A stretch of 35,004 nt of DNA from Bacillota bacterium (GTDB taxonomy: Bacteria > Bacillota_I > Bacilli_A > Acholeplasmatales > Acholeplasmataceae), in contig JAHIRQ010000141.1 of assembly GCA_018818645.1 (NCBI GenBank), forward strand, positions 1 to 35,004, written 5' to 3'. The position numbers and the translations under genes are program-made. Positions 10,175-19,149 of the stretch are shown piece after piece; the stretch's first letter is position 1; each line of letters starts with the position of its first letter. The notes beneath the pieces were generated by a model. That model made no database searches. It had not been told where the DNA came from and saw only the letters and a program-made list of their open reading frames with translations.

Positions 10175-12046
10175 ATGACAACACTGAAAAGAATATTGAA
10201 GTCGATCGTTGATTTATTCAAGAGACTATTTCTCCCTAATAAAGAACCAATCGATGTTTATAAAGAAGAAGCTCTACTTTCTCCAGGGAAAGTTATCGCT
10301 AGAAGATTCATTAAGAACAAACTCGCTGTCATTGGTATTATAGGATTCGTTTCTATTTTCCTATTTTCATTTGGACTCTCGCTATTTGTTCCACTAAATT
10401 TATATTATACAAACACTTTCCATCGTAATTTACCTCCTAATTATCAATATTTAAATGTACCTAAGCAGTTAATTAAAGAAGGTATTGTTGAAATTGAGTC
10501 TGGGAATGCAAACTCTATTGGACTCTCTGAAGATGGCAACATCTTCGTTTGGGGTGCTAATTATCGTGATATGCTTGATGTTCCTGAAATTATAAAAACT
10601 AAAAATATAGTTGATGTTTCAGCTGGATCACAACACTTAATTGCTGTAGATGATCAAGGAGAAATTTATCTTTGGGGTTATAATCACCAGTATCAAGCAG
10701 AGATTCATTCACGTTTCGTAACTAGTTTCGCAAATGACCCGATTGTTTTAATTAAGGGTGGTATTGAACGTACACTAGCAATTACTGAATCTGGTGCTGT
10801 CTATATTTGGGGCGTTGGTGCAAATAATGTTGGGGATGTGATGAACCGTGCTCCATATTATTTCTACGAGGAAGATGAAGTAACCGTCATTAAGGCAGTT
10901 GATGTTGTATCTAACTTTAACAATGCTCTTGTCTTACTTGAAGATGGTACTGTTCAATTGATTGGTCTCCAATCTGATGTCGCACTAACTATGCCAGCTG
11001 AATTACAAGATGGGTCAGTTGAAATCACTCAAATTGGTTTAACGATTTATAATGCACTTGCTGTAGATACCAATGGTAATCTTTATGTTTGGGGTGCAAC
11101 AAGCTTTAGTCTTCATGGAGACTTTATCCCTGAGGGAGCAAAAACAAATGTAAAACAACTTGGCGTTGGTTATGATCATGCAGTTGTTCTAACAAATGAC
11201 AACAAAGTTTATGCTTGGGGAAATAATGATTTAGGTCAAACTGAAGTACCAAAGAATATTGATGATGTAAGAGATATTTTTATTGATACACATCAAAACT
11301 TTATCATTCATGAGGATGGTAGTGTTACTACATTTGGTTTAAAAGGATATATGCTAGGAACTGATGAACAAGGAAGAGATTTTATCATTCAATTGATTCA
11401 TGGTGGTAAGATTACCTTGACAGTTGGTGCGGTAGCAGTTCTAATTTCATTAGTCATTGGTGTTTCAGTTGGTTTAACTGCTGGATATTTTGGTGGTAGA
11501 ATCGATAACCTACTCATGAGATTTGCTGAAATTGTATCTTCATTCCCATTCCTACCATTCGCAATTACATTATCCGCATTACTATTAGGTGGTGCAACAA
11601 CTGAAGTTCAGCGTATGCTTATGATCATGGTTATTCTAGGGGTTCTCTCCTGGACTGGTTTAGCACGACTAATTCGTGGTCAAATTCTTTCTGAAAGAGA
11701 AAGAGATTATGTATTAGCAGCGAAGGCTTTAGGTATTAAACAAAAACACATTATATGGAGACATATTTTCCCAGCTGTTATCAGTATTGTTATTGTTAAC
11801 TTGACTCTTGGGTATGCAGGCTCGCTTCTAACAGAAGCTGGATTATCCTTCCTAGGATTTGGTGTGCAAAAACCAAACCCATCATGGGGTAATATTTTAA
11901 CTGCAGCACAGGATGTTAACGTAATTAGAATTTACTGGTGGCGTTGGATTTTACCAGGCTTAGCGATTATCATTGCTGCGTTAAGTATTAACTTAATTGG
12001 TGATGCATTGCGTGATGCAATGGATCCTAAGAATGCAGAACGATAG
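10175..12046 (+). CDS. oppC: Oligopeptide ABC transporter permease OppC with inserted RCC1-like beta-propeller
   Basis: OppC_N-like TM segment (ARRFIKNKLAVIGIIGFVSIFL), seven RCC1-like repeats with (Y/V)xWG motifs, then canonical LGTDEQGRD and permease EAA loop (DYVLAAKALGIKQKHIIWRHIFPAV). Confidence 0.93.
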   Translation: MTTLKRILKSIVDLFKRLFLPNKEPIDVYKEEALLSPGKVIARRFIKNKLAVIGIIGFVSIFLFSFGLSLFVPLNLYYTNTFHRNLPPNYQYLNVPKQLIKEGIVEIESGNANSIGLSEDGNIFVWGANYRDMLDVPEIIKTKNIVDVSAGSQHLIAVDDQGEIYLWGYNHQYQAEIHSRFVTSFANDPIVLIKGGIERTLAITESGAVYIWGVGANNVGDVMNRAPYYFYEEDEVTVIKAVDVVSNFNNALVLLEDGTVQLIGLQSDVALTMPAELQDGSVEITQIGLTIYNALAVDTNGNLYVWGATSFSLHGDFIPEGAKTNVKQLGVGYDHAVVLTNDNKVYAWGNNDLGQTEVPKNIDDVRDIFIDTHQNFIIHEDGSVTTFGLKGYMLGTDEQGRDFIIQLIHGGKITLTVGAVAVLISLVIGVSVGLTAGYFGGRIDNLLMRFAEIVSSFPFLPFAITLSALLLGGATTEVQRMLMIMVILGVLSWTGLARLIRGQILSERERDYVLAAKALGIKQKHIIWRHIFPAVISIVIVNLTLGYAGSLLTEAGLSFLGFGVQKPNPSWGNILTAAQDVNVIRIYWWRWILPGLAIIIAALSINLIGDALRDAMDPKNAER

Positions 12047-12051
12047 GAGGT

Positions 12052-13065
12052 ATGAACATGGATAAAGGAAACTTATTAGAAATTAGAAATTTACATACCT
12101 ACTTTGCTACTAAAAGAGGTTTGATTAAAGCCGTCAATGGTGTATCACTCAGTGTTAAGAATGGAAAAACACTTGGTATCGTTGGTGAATCCGGAAGTGG
12201 AAAGAGCGTTACTGCAATGAGTATATTAAAGCTCTTTGAACACAACCAAAAAATCCATGAAGGTGAAATTTGGTTTGATGGCGAAAAAATATCTGAACTT
12301 GATGAAGCTGACATGAGAAAAATTCGTGGGAATGAGATTTCAGTCATTTTCCAGGAACCAATGACCAGCTTGAATCCAGTTTTAACTGTAACAAGACAAA
12401 TCAGTGAAGTCTTAATGCTGCATCAGGATTTAGACAAAAAACAAGCACATGAAAGAACTGTACAATTACTTAAATCAGTTGGTATATCCAATCCAGATAA
12501 AATTGCGAATGCATATTCATTCCAGCTTTCTGGTGGGATGAGCCAGCGTGTAATGATTGCAATGGCTCTTGCTTGCCGCCCTAAATTATTAATAGCAGAT
12601 GAACCAACTACAGCTCTTGATGTTACCATTCAAGCTCAAATATTAAAGCTAATGAATGATTTAAAGAGTGAACTAGGAACTTCAATTATATTCGTTACCC
12701 ATGACCTTGGAGTTATCAATGAAATGGCTGATGATGTTGCTGTTATGTATTCAGGACAAGTTGTTGAAAATGCTTCAGCAAAAATGATTTTCTCTGGTAA
12801 AGCAAAATACTCCCATCCTTATACTGAAGGATTGATGAACTCAATTCCAAGACTTACTGATGATAGAGGAAAGAAACTAGAAGTTATTCCTGGTTCTGTA
12901 CCACATCCACTGGATTTACCAGTTGGTTGTAAGTTTGCACCACGTTGTAAGTATGCAACTGAAAAGTGTAAGGTTGAAGAACCAGCATTATTAGAAGTGG
13001 AAACAAACCATTCCATCCGTTGTTTCTATCCAGAAAGTGGGGTGCGCAGCAATGGCAAAGAATAG
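12052..13065 (+). CDS. oppD: Oligopeptide ABC transporter ATP-binding protein OppD
   Basis: Walker A GESGSGKS, signature LSGGMSQRV, Walker B LLIADEPTTALD, C-terminal oligo_HPY Cys motif (GCKFAPRCKYATEKC). Confidence 0.95.
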   Translation: MNMDKGNLLEIRNLHTYFATKRGLIKAVNGVSLSVKNGKTLGIVGESGSGKSVTAMSILKLFEHNQKIHEGEIWFDGEKISELDEADMRKIRGNEISVIFQEPMTSLNPVLTVTRQISEVLMLHQDLDKKQAHERTVQLLKSVGISNPDKIANAYSFQLSGGMSQRVMIAMALACRPKLLIADEPTTALDVTIQAQILKLMNDLKSELGTSIIFVTHDLGVINEMADDVAVMYSGQVVENASAKMIFSGKAKYSHPYTEGLMNSIPRLTDDRGKKLEVIPGSVPHPLDLPVGCKFAPRCKYATEKCKVEEPALLEVETNHSIRCFYPESGVRSNGKE

Positions 13066-14590
13066 TTTAAATAAGAAAGAAAAGCTATTAGAAATTAGAA
13101 AACTTAAAAAATTCTTCCCTCTAAAGCGCAATACGTTTTTAAACAAGAGACAAATTTATGTACGTGCAGTTGAAGACGTATCACTTGAAATCTATAAGGG
13201 CGAAACATTTGGTCTTGTAGGTGAATCAGGTTGCGGTAAATCAACTTTAGGACGTATTATTCTTCAATTGTATCCACCAACTAGTGGAAGTGCCGTTTAT
13301 TTTGGTTCTAGATTAGAAGATATGGATTTGCAATATATTGTTGAAGAAATCAAAAAATTACCTAAATATCAACATCGTGCAATCGAATGCTATAAGAGAA
13401 GTGAAAAATATGACCTTGAAGTTATTCAATTGAAAGAAGAACTTTCTCAAATTGAAAAGAGCAAGGAAATGGTTGACAAATCTTATGACCAAAAAGTAGC
13501 TAAGCTTGAAAAACTACAACATCATTCTAGAGAACAGAAAAAAGAAGCATCACGTCAACTTAGAGAAGCATCTAGAACTGTAGGATCATTGATTTTAGAA
13601 GAAAACATCGAAGAAATTAGTGATTTGTTATTAAAAGCTACAGATTTACACGGACATAATAGTGTAATATTTGCTGGTTTGGAAGGCAATGAAGATGCGA
13701 AGATGTCAGCTGAAGTTAAAAAATTATTTGGTATTATTCGCGATTATAAAGGCAAAAAAACACTACCTATTACTGAACGTACACTAGATCCTAAGTATCA
13801 AGAAAAGCTTGAAAAGAACCGTGAATACGGTATTAACTTATCACGTTTAGATCAAGAAGAAATGAGACAGCTTAGAAGAAAACTTCAAATCATATTCCAG
13901 GATCCATATTCATCACTAGATTCAAGAATGACAGTTGGCCAAATTATTGGTGAAGCTGTTGTTGAACATGGAATGTATCCAAAAGGATCTAAAGAACTTG
14001 AAACTTATGTCCTAGAGACCATGGCTAAATGTGGACTCGATGCATATATGCTACACCGCTTCCCTCACCAGTTTTCTGGTGGCCAAAGACAACGTATCGG
14101 TATTGCAAGAGCATTAGCTCTTAAGCCAGAATTCGTTGTTTGTGATGAAGCAGTATCAGCACTTGACGTATCGATTCAATCACAGATTATTAACTTGCTT
14201 GTAGAACTTAAGGATCAAGAAGATTTAACATATTTATTCATCTCTCATGACCTTTCAGTTATTAAGCATATTAGTGATAGAATTGGTGTCATGTACTTAG
14301 GTAACATGGTTGAACTTGGGCCATCTGATGAAATTTATGCAAACCCATTACATCCATATACGAAAGCTCTTTTATCAGCAATTCCAACAACAGACGAAAT
14401 TAAACAAGAACGCATCCTATTAGAAGGAGATATTCCATCGAACATCTTCCCACCATCAGGTTGTAAGTTTAGAACACGTTGCCCACTCGCTGTTGAAAAG
14501 TGTGCGAAGGTAGTTCCAGAATATCGTGAGATTTCTAAGGGACACTTTGTCGCTTGCCACTTCTATGAAAAAACAAAAGATATGAAGTAG
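13052..14590 (+). CDS. oppF: Oligopeptide ABC transporter ATP-binding protein OppF with ~170-aa charged/coiled-coil insertion
   Basis: Walker A GESGCGKST, Q-loop FQDPYSSL, signature FSGGQRQRIGIARAL, Walker B FVVCDEAVSALD, GCKFRTRCPLAVEKC. Start at 13052 (MAKNSLN) preferred over 13037. Confidence 0.93.
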   Translation: MAKNSLNKKEKLLEIRKLKKFFPLKRNTFLNKRQIYVRAVEDVSLEIYKGETFGLVGESGCGKSTLGRIILQLYPPTSGSAVYFGSRLEDMDLQYIVEEIKKLPKYQHRAIECYKRSEKYDLEVIQLKEELSQIEKSKEMVDKSYDQKVAKLEKLQHHSREQKKEASRQLREASRTVGSLILEENIEEISDLLLKATDLHGHNSVIFAGLEGNEDAKMSAEVKKLFGIIRDYKGKKTLPITERTLDPKYQEKLEKNREYGINLSRLDQEEMRQLRRKLQIIFQDPYSSLDSRMTVGQIIGEAVVEHGMYPKGSKELETYVLETMAKCGLDAYMLHRFPHQFSGGQRQRIGIARALALKPEFVVCDEAVSALDVSIQSQIINLLVELKDQEDLTYLFISHDLSVIKHISDRIGVMYLGNMVELGPSDEIYANPLHPYTKALLSAIPTTDEIKQERILLEGDIPSNIFPPSGCKFRTRCPLAVEKCAKVVPEYREISKGHFVACHFYEKTKDMK

Positions 14591-14591
14591 T

Positions 14592-14780
14592 ATGAGAAGA
14601 TACGAAACAGAGTCTGAAAAAGAAGCTAAACGCGCTCAAGCACGTAAAAATATTCAAGAAAATCCACCTGAAAAGGGAGATTTTCTAGCGATGGTTATTG
14701 CAGCATTTATTGTTTTATTACCGGTTATTTTAATCGTAATAGCAGTCTTTGTAGCAGTTATGTTAATATTTTTCACTTAA
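14592..14780 (+). CDS. Small single-TM protein, last gene of opp operon
   Basis: 62 aa, charged N-terminus plus one long hydrophobic helix; starts 1 nt after oppF stop; followed by a terminator. Confidence 0.65.
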   Translation: MRRYETESEKEAKRAQARKNIQENPPEKGDFLAMVIAAFIVLLPVILIVIAVFVAVMLIFFT

Positions 14781-14787
14781 ATAAAAA

Positions 14788-14828
14788 TAAAGCCAATCAT
14801 ATCAAAATCGATGATTGGCTTTTTTTGT
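14788..14828. terminator. Bidirectional terminator between opp operon and convergent S41 gene
   Basis: AAAGCCAATCAT...ATGATTGGCTTTTTTT. Confidence 0.88.
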
Positions 14829-14844
14829 TTAGTCTTATTTATTT

Positions 14845-17121
14845 TTATTCATCCGCTAATGCAAGTTCAATAACTTCGATTATTTTGGCAGAATTTTGAG
14901 TATCAGCTACTGGTAAAACATAATCAGGAGTGATTCCATCTTCAATCGAGAAATATTCATATCCATCGACTTCATTCCCAACACGATAGCTTAAGACGTT
15001 TAAACTACTCATATGGAAGAATGTTCCATCGGGTAAGACTACAGGAATAATCGATGAAGCACCACCACCAGATTTAGTACCAATAATTGTAGCGAATCCC
15101 ATGTGTTGACCAATAGATGTCATTAAGTTTGCTGCAGAGAATGTTACACGTGATGTAATAAAGAACCAATTAACATCTGTATAAGCGACTGTATCTACAT
15201 CAGCAAAATAGGTTACATTCGATTTGTCAGTCGGATTCATATAGCTCATTTCAATAGGTTGTTCGGTCATAAAGCCTAAAACTCTGATCAAGGCACCTAA
15301 ATTACCACCAGTATTGAAACTCAAATCAACAACAATATTTTCAACGTTTCTGTTTTCTAACATAATCGCATCCATTGTTTCTCTCATAAAGCGATGCGAA
15401 TCATCTCCATCAGGATCTTCTACAGTGGCTGTATAAAAACCATCGAGATAAATAACTGCTGTTTTACCACCATCAATAAAACGGTAATCAGGTGGAATAT
15501 TATCTGCATTTTGAGGATATGTTGTAGCAAATAAATCTTGCACATCAAATAATACATCATACCAGCTTCTTACTGTTGGTCCTACTTGTGCAACAGTTTC
15601 TAAAGCTAATTTAAATGAAGGAACTTCGTAGTATCCCGGGAAATGATAACTAGAATGTAAATCATCTAATGTTTTGTTAACGACATTGAAGATACCATTT
15701 GATAAATCTCTAGTTTTCCCAGTCATATAAGAATCTCTAGTACTTGTAAGTGTATTATAATAAGTGTCTATGCCTCTTTGAGATTTTAATCCAAAGAAGT
15801 AGTCTAGTGAGAAGACAAGTAAATCATAGGTTGCTACTAAGACATCTGGAGAAATATCAGTGCCATTCAGTGAACTGACCTTGATTGCATTGTATGCTCT
15901 TCCATCTTCAGTTTCACCAGTAGCATCATCTGTATCTGGGAATGCATAAATACCAGAATAACCATTACCATTATAATAAACATTGTAGTAAGAACCACCT
16001 GTAAATAGTAGGTTTGCTATATGGAATGGGAATAAATATTTAGTCTCAAGACCGTCTTGGTGAATCACTAAATCAAATCGGTAAGGAGTTAATTCTAATG
16101 TTACAGATTCGCCTTCTTCATAATAGGTTTCTAGATATGTTATGCCAGCACCATAATCGGTTGCTGTTTCATAAATATAACCTTCAAAAAAACTAAGTGT
16201 ATCCATGGTTACTGTATTCTCTTCAAAATCTATCGTTAAATAGAAGTCTTCAGTTTCTGTTCCAGTAACATTACCTTGATCATCTTCAATGTCATATTCA
16301 GCTTGATAATAGACTGTTACTGAATCACCATTGATAGTAAACTCAAAGTCATCAAAATATAGGAATCCTTCAAGGATGGATAAAAATTCCATGAAATCAA
16401 CATATGGAAGTGCACCATCTTCAGCAAAATATGTCGTTAGATTTGCATCAGCTACAGTAAACTCTGATGTTAAATTTGTAAATGGAAGTTCAACAGAGTC
16501 ATCAATAATTACATCAGTTTTTGCTGGTACAACAACCTCAAAATCGAAAAACTTTTGTTGCAAACCATAGGTGAGCTTAGCGGTAAGAGTCACAGTCACA
16601 TCATCTTCACCCATAGTCGGATGGAAAACAACGCCATGACGGTTGATGATAGCAGGATTGCTCGAAGACCAAGTAATCCCTGAATCATTGACTGTACCTT
16701 TGATTGGCAAATTCAACTTTGAAGCAGTGACTGGAGTATCTGCTAAGGAAATAGCAGCTGCATCAGCATCCATGTAAGCTGTTTGTAATGCAACATCAGC
16801 ACTCCATTTCGCATAAAGCTTGATATTGCCTGTAATCGGAGTTTCAAAATCAAATAATGAGGTTAAATTTAGATCTGTATACCACCCATCAAATAGGTAT
16901 GTAATTCGAGTTGGATCTTCAGGTTCAATAGCTTTCTCCCCGTCAACAACGGATTGTTCAGTGACGAGTGATCCCCCTGCCACCTCAAATGTAACCGTAA
17001 AGGATGTCTTCTCAGATTCCTTTGGTGTACATGAAACGAGTAAAAGCACAAAAGCTAAAAGTAATACGATTTTTCTAAGTTTCATAAAGTACCTCTTTTT
17101 CGTATTTATATGATTCATCAT
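14845..17121 (-). CDS. S41 (tail-specific) peptidase-like lipoprotein with InlB/Listeria-Bacteroides-type repeat and Ig-like domain
   Basis: Lipobox (LLLVSC); TFEVAGGSLVTEQSV...YLFDGWYTD...LYAKW repeat; WSSSNPAIIN Ig-like motif; S41-like core VVDLSFNTGGN, ITSRVTFSAAN, GTKSGGGAS. Possible start MKLRKIVLL slightly downstream of the ORF start. Confidence 0.85.
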   Translation of the reverse strand: MMNHINTKKRYFMKLRKIVLLLAFVLLLVSCTPKESEKTSFTVTFEVAGGSLVTEQSVVDGEKAIEPEDPTRITYLFDGWYTDLNLTSLFDFETPITGNIKLYAKWSADVALQTAYMDADAAAISLADTPVTASKLNLPIKGTVNDSGITWSSSNPAIINRHGVVFHPTMGEDDVTVTLTAKLTYGLQQKFFDFEVVVPAKTDVIIDDSVELPFTNLTSEFTVADANLTTYFAEDGALPYVDFMEFLSILEGFLYFDDFEFTINGDSVTVYYQAEYDIEDDQGNVTGTETEDFYLTIDFEENTVTMDTLSFFEGYIYETATDYGAGITYLETYYEEGESVTLELTPYRFDLVIHQDGLETKYLFPFHIANLLFTGGSYYNVYYNGNGYSGIYAFPDTDDATGETEDGRAYNAIKVSSLNGTDISPDVLVATYDLLVFSLDYFFGLKSQRGIDTYYNTLTSTRDSYMTGKTRDLSNGIFNVVNKTLDDLHSSYHFPGYYEVPSFKLALETVAQVGPTVRSWYDVLFDVQDLFATTYPQNADNIPPDYRFIDGGKTAVIYLDGFYTATVEDPDGDDSHRFMRETMDAIMLENRNVENIVVDLSFNTGGNLGALIRVLGFMTEQPIEMSYMNPTDKSNVTYFADVDTVAYTDVNWFFITSRVTFSAANLMTSIGQHMGFATIIGTKSGGGASSIIPVVLPDGTFFHMSSLNVLSYRVGNEVDGYEYFSIEDGITPDYVLPVADTQNSAKIIEVIELALADE

Positions 17122-17176
17122 ATATTAGTATAAAGAATAAATCTTTTTTTCAAATTTGTCAAGTTTAATCGTCAAA

Positions 17177-17205
17177 ATAAAAAAAACGGGCTTCATAGAA
17201 GCCCG
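17177..17205 (-). terminator. Orphan minus-strand Rho-independent terminator
   Basis: CGGGCTTC-tat-GAAGCCCG hairpin (17187-17205) followed on the minus strand by a long U-tract (A-run 17177-17186 on plus). Confidence 0.85.
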
Positions 17206-17347
17206 CATTTGGGAGTTAACCTTTTATGTAAGAATATATGTGGATGGCAGTCCAATATTCTAACAACGCGAGGTTTACGCAGTATTTTTTGGGAGAAAAA
17301 TACATAAAGTGTAGTTATTGTTCATAGAAAAGGAAACTAAACTACAT
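17177..17347 (-). ncRNA. Candidate structured small RNA (possibly 6S-like), unannotated
   Basis: Minus-strand TATAAT (plus 17352-17357), no credible ORF, several helices, strong terminator; no minus-strand CDS lies upstream to account for the terminator. Confidence 0.55.
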
Positions 17348-17403
17348 TTATATTATAATACACAATGAATGAAAAATCATGTAAGTTTACATAAAATTTT
17401 CAT

Positions 17404-17417
17404 TGAAAACGTTTCCC
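17404..17417. promoter_or_regulatory. Imperfect cre-like site TGAAAACGTTTCCC
   Basis: 12/14 match to TGWAARCGYTWWCW in the region between sufC and the candidate sRNA promoter. Confidence 0.3.
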
Positions 17418-17506
17418 GATTTTCTAAAAATTATAAATTAGCATATAAATAGCAATAAACACCCTAATGTTATATAATAGTTATGGAAAATCAAGGAGGT
17501 CATTTC

Positions 17507-18274
17507 ATGGCAAAATTAGAAATCAACAACCTTCACGTCGGAATTGAAGGAAAAGAAATATTAAAGGGAGTTAACTTAGTAGTTAATTCTGGAGAAGTTC
17601 ACGCAATTATGGGTCCTAATGGTACTGGTAAATCAACTCTTGCTAGTGCACTCATGGGTCATCCAAAATATGAAGTAACAGAAGGCAGTGCATTTTTAGA
17701 TGGAAAAGATCTTTTAGAGATGGAAGTTGATGAAAGAGCACGTGCTGGTTTATTTTTAGCAATGCAATATCCAGCAGAAGTTCCTGGAGTAACAAACAGT
17801 GATTTTATGCGTCAAGCCCTAAAGGCAACCTCAGGAAAAGAAGTTGGTCTTTTTGAATTCGCTATAAAGTATGAAAAAGTTGTTGAAGAGTTAAAGATGA
17901 GAGCTGACTTAGCTCACCGTTATCTAAACGAAGGATTTAGTGGTGGTGAAAGAAAAAGAAATGAAATTCTTCAATTGAAGGTTCTAAAACCTAAATTCGC
18001 AATTTTAGATGAAATTGATTCAGGTCTCGATGTCGATGCATTAAAAATCGTTGGGGAAAATGTAAGTAGTCTTGTAAATAGTGAGTTTGGATGTATACTG
18101 ATTACACATTACCAACGTATCCTAGATTATATTAAACCTACATTCGTACACATCATGATTGATGGCAAGATAGTGTTAAGTGGTGGACAAGAATTAATAG
18201 CTAAGATTGATAAGAATGGTTATGAATGGGTAAAAGAGGAACTAGGTATTGATTTTGTTGAAGGCGAACAATAA
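17507..18274 (+). CDS. sufC: Fe-S cluster assembly ATPase SufC
   Basis: Walker A GPNGTGKST, signature FSGGERKRNEILQL, ILDEIDSGLDVDAL; RBS AAGGAGGT upstream of ATG 17507. Confidence 0.96.
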   Translation: MAKLEINNLHVGIEGKEILKGVNLVVNSGEVHAIMGPNGTGKSTLASALMGHPKYEVTEGSAFLDGKDLLEMEVDERARAGLFLAMQYPAEVPGVTNSDFMRQALKATSGKEVGLFEFAIKYEKVVEELKMRADLAHRYLNEGFSGGERKRNEILQLKVLKPKFAILDEIDSGLDVDALKIVGENVSSLVNSEFGCILITHYQRILDYIKPTFVHIMIDGKIVLSGGQELIAKIDKNGYEWVKEELGIDFVEGEQ

Positions 18275-19149
18275 TGAAGTCGATTGTTCTCAAGAACCAC
18301 GAGGTAACATCAAAATTACCTTTGGGATTCACATATCAAAATCAAATTCTTACAATTCCTAAAAATACCCAATATCAAGATCCCATCAAAATTACAGTAG
18401 CAGACGATAACAATGAATCTTTTGAAATCGTTGTCTCAGAAAATACAGAAGTTAAAATCATCTTAGAACTTGCAAGTCATGATACAGACGAAAATAATTA
18501 TAAATTTAACCTGATAGCTAAACCAAACAGTATTGTTAAGTATTTGCTAGTCAGCGAACTTTCTAGTAAAAAAGCAGTTCTAGAGCACAATTTTAAAGCC
18601 GAAAGAGATTCTAAATTAGAACTTATCGGAGGATTTGTTAGTGATGTATTAGTCGCTAAGTTGAATGTAAATTTAGCAGGTGAAGGTGCAGAAGTCAAAA
18701 TGAGAGCTGTTGCAGTATCATCATTTGATAACAACCAAACTATTGATGTTCACATTACTCACAATGCACCAAACACATATGGCGATATGACCAATATTGG
18801 GATCGCTAATAAAAATGGTAAAATTGTTTTAAATGGCGTAGAAAAAATTGAAAAGGGGATGAAGAATGCTAATGCTTTCCAAACCTTAAAGGGAATTATT
18901 ACATCAGATACAGCAATTGTTGAAGTCAATCCAATCCTACTCATCGATGAATATGATGTTAAGGCAGGACATGGAGCAACTATAGGAAAGATTCAAGAAG
19001 ATGTATTATTCTATTTAAGAAGCAGAGGATTAACCCATATAGAAGCAGAAAAACTGATTATTAATGGATTCATTCGCCCAATTGTCGAAGAAATCGACGA
19101 TGAACCTCTTAAGGAAAGATTTGTGCATGTCGTCAATTCAAGAATATGA
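18274..19149 (+). CDS. sufD: Fe-S cluster assembly protein SufD
   Basis: Position between sufC and sufS; C-terminal SufBD motif KAGHGATIGKIQEDVLFYLRSRGLTHIEAEKLIINGFI. Confidence 0.93.
   Translation: MKSIVLKNHEVTSKLPLGFTYQNQILTIPKNTQYQDPIKITVADDNNESFEIVVSENTEVKIILELASHDTDENNYKFNLIAKPNSIVKYLLVSELSSKKAVLEHNFKAERDSKLELIGGFVSDVLVAKLNVNLAGEGAEVKMRAVAVSSFDNNQTIDVHITHNAPNTYGDMTNIGIANKNGKIVLNGVEKIEKGMKNANAFQTLKGIITSDTAIVEVNPILLIDEYDVKAGHGATIGKIQEDVLFYLRSRGLTHIEAEKLIINGFIRPIVEEIDDEPLKERFVHVVNSRI

Noticed and set aside
16331-17113. Plus-strand ORFs inside the S41 lipoprotein gene
   Set aside because: Antisense shadow ORFs without RBS; the minus-strand frame has clear domain motifs.
17280-17330. Short peptide ORF (MNNNYTLCIFLPKNTA) on the candidate sRNA strand
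   Set aside because: 16 codons with no Shine-Dalgarno; more likely noncoding.
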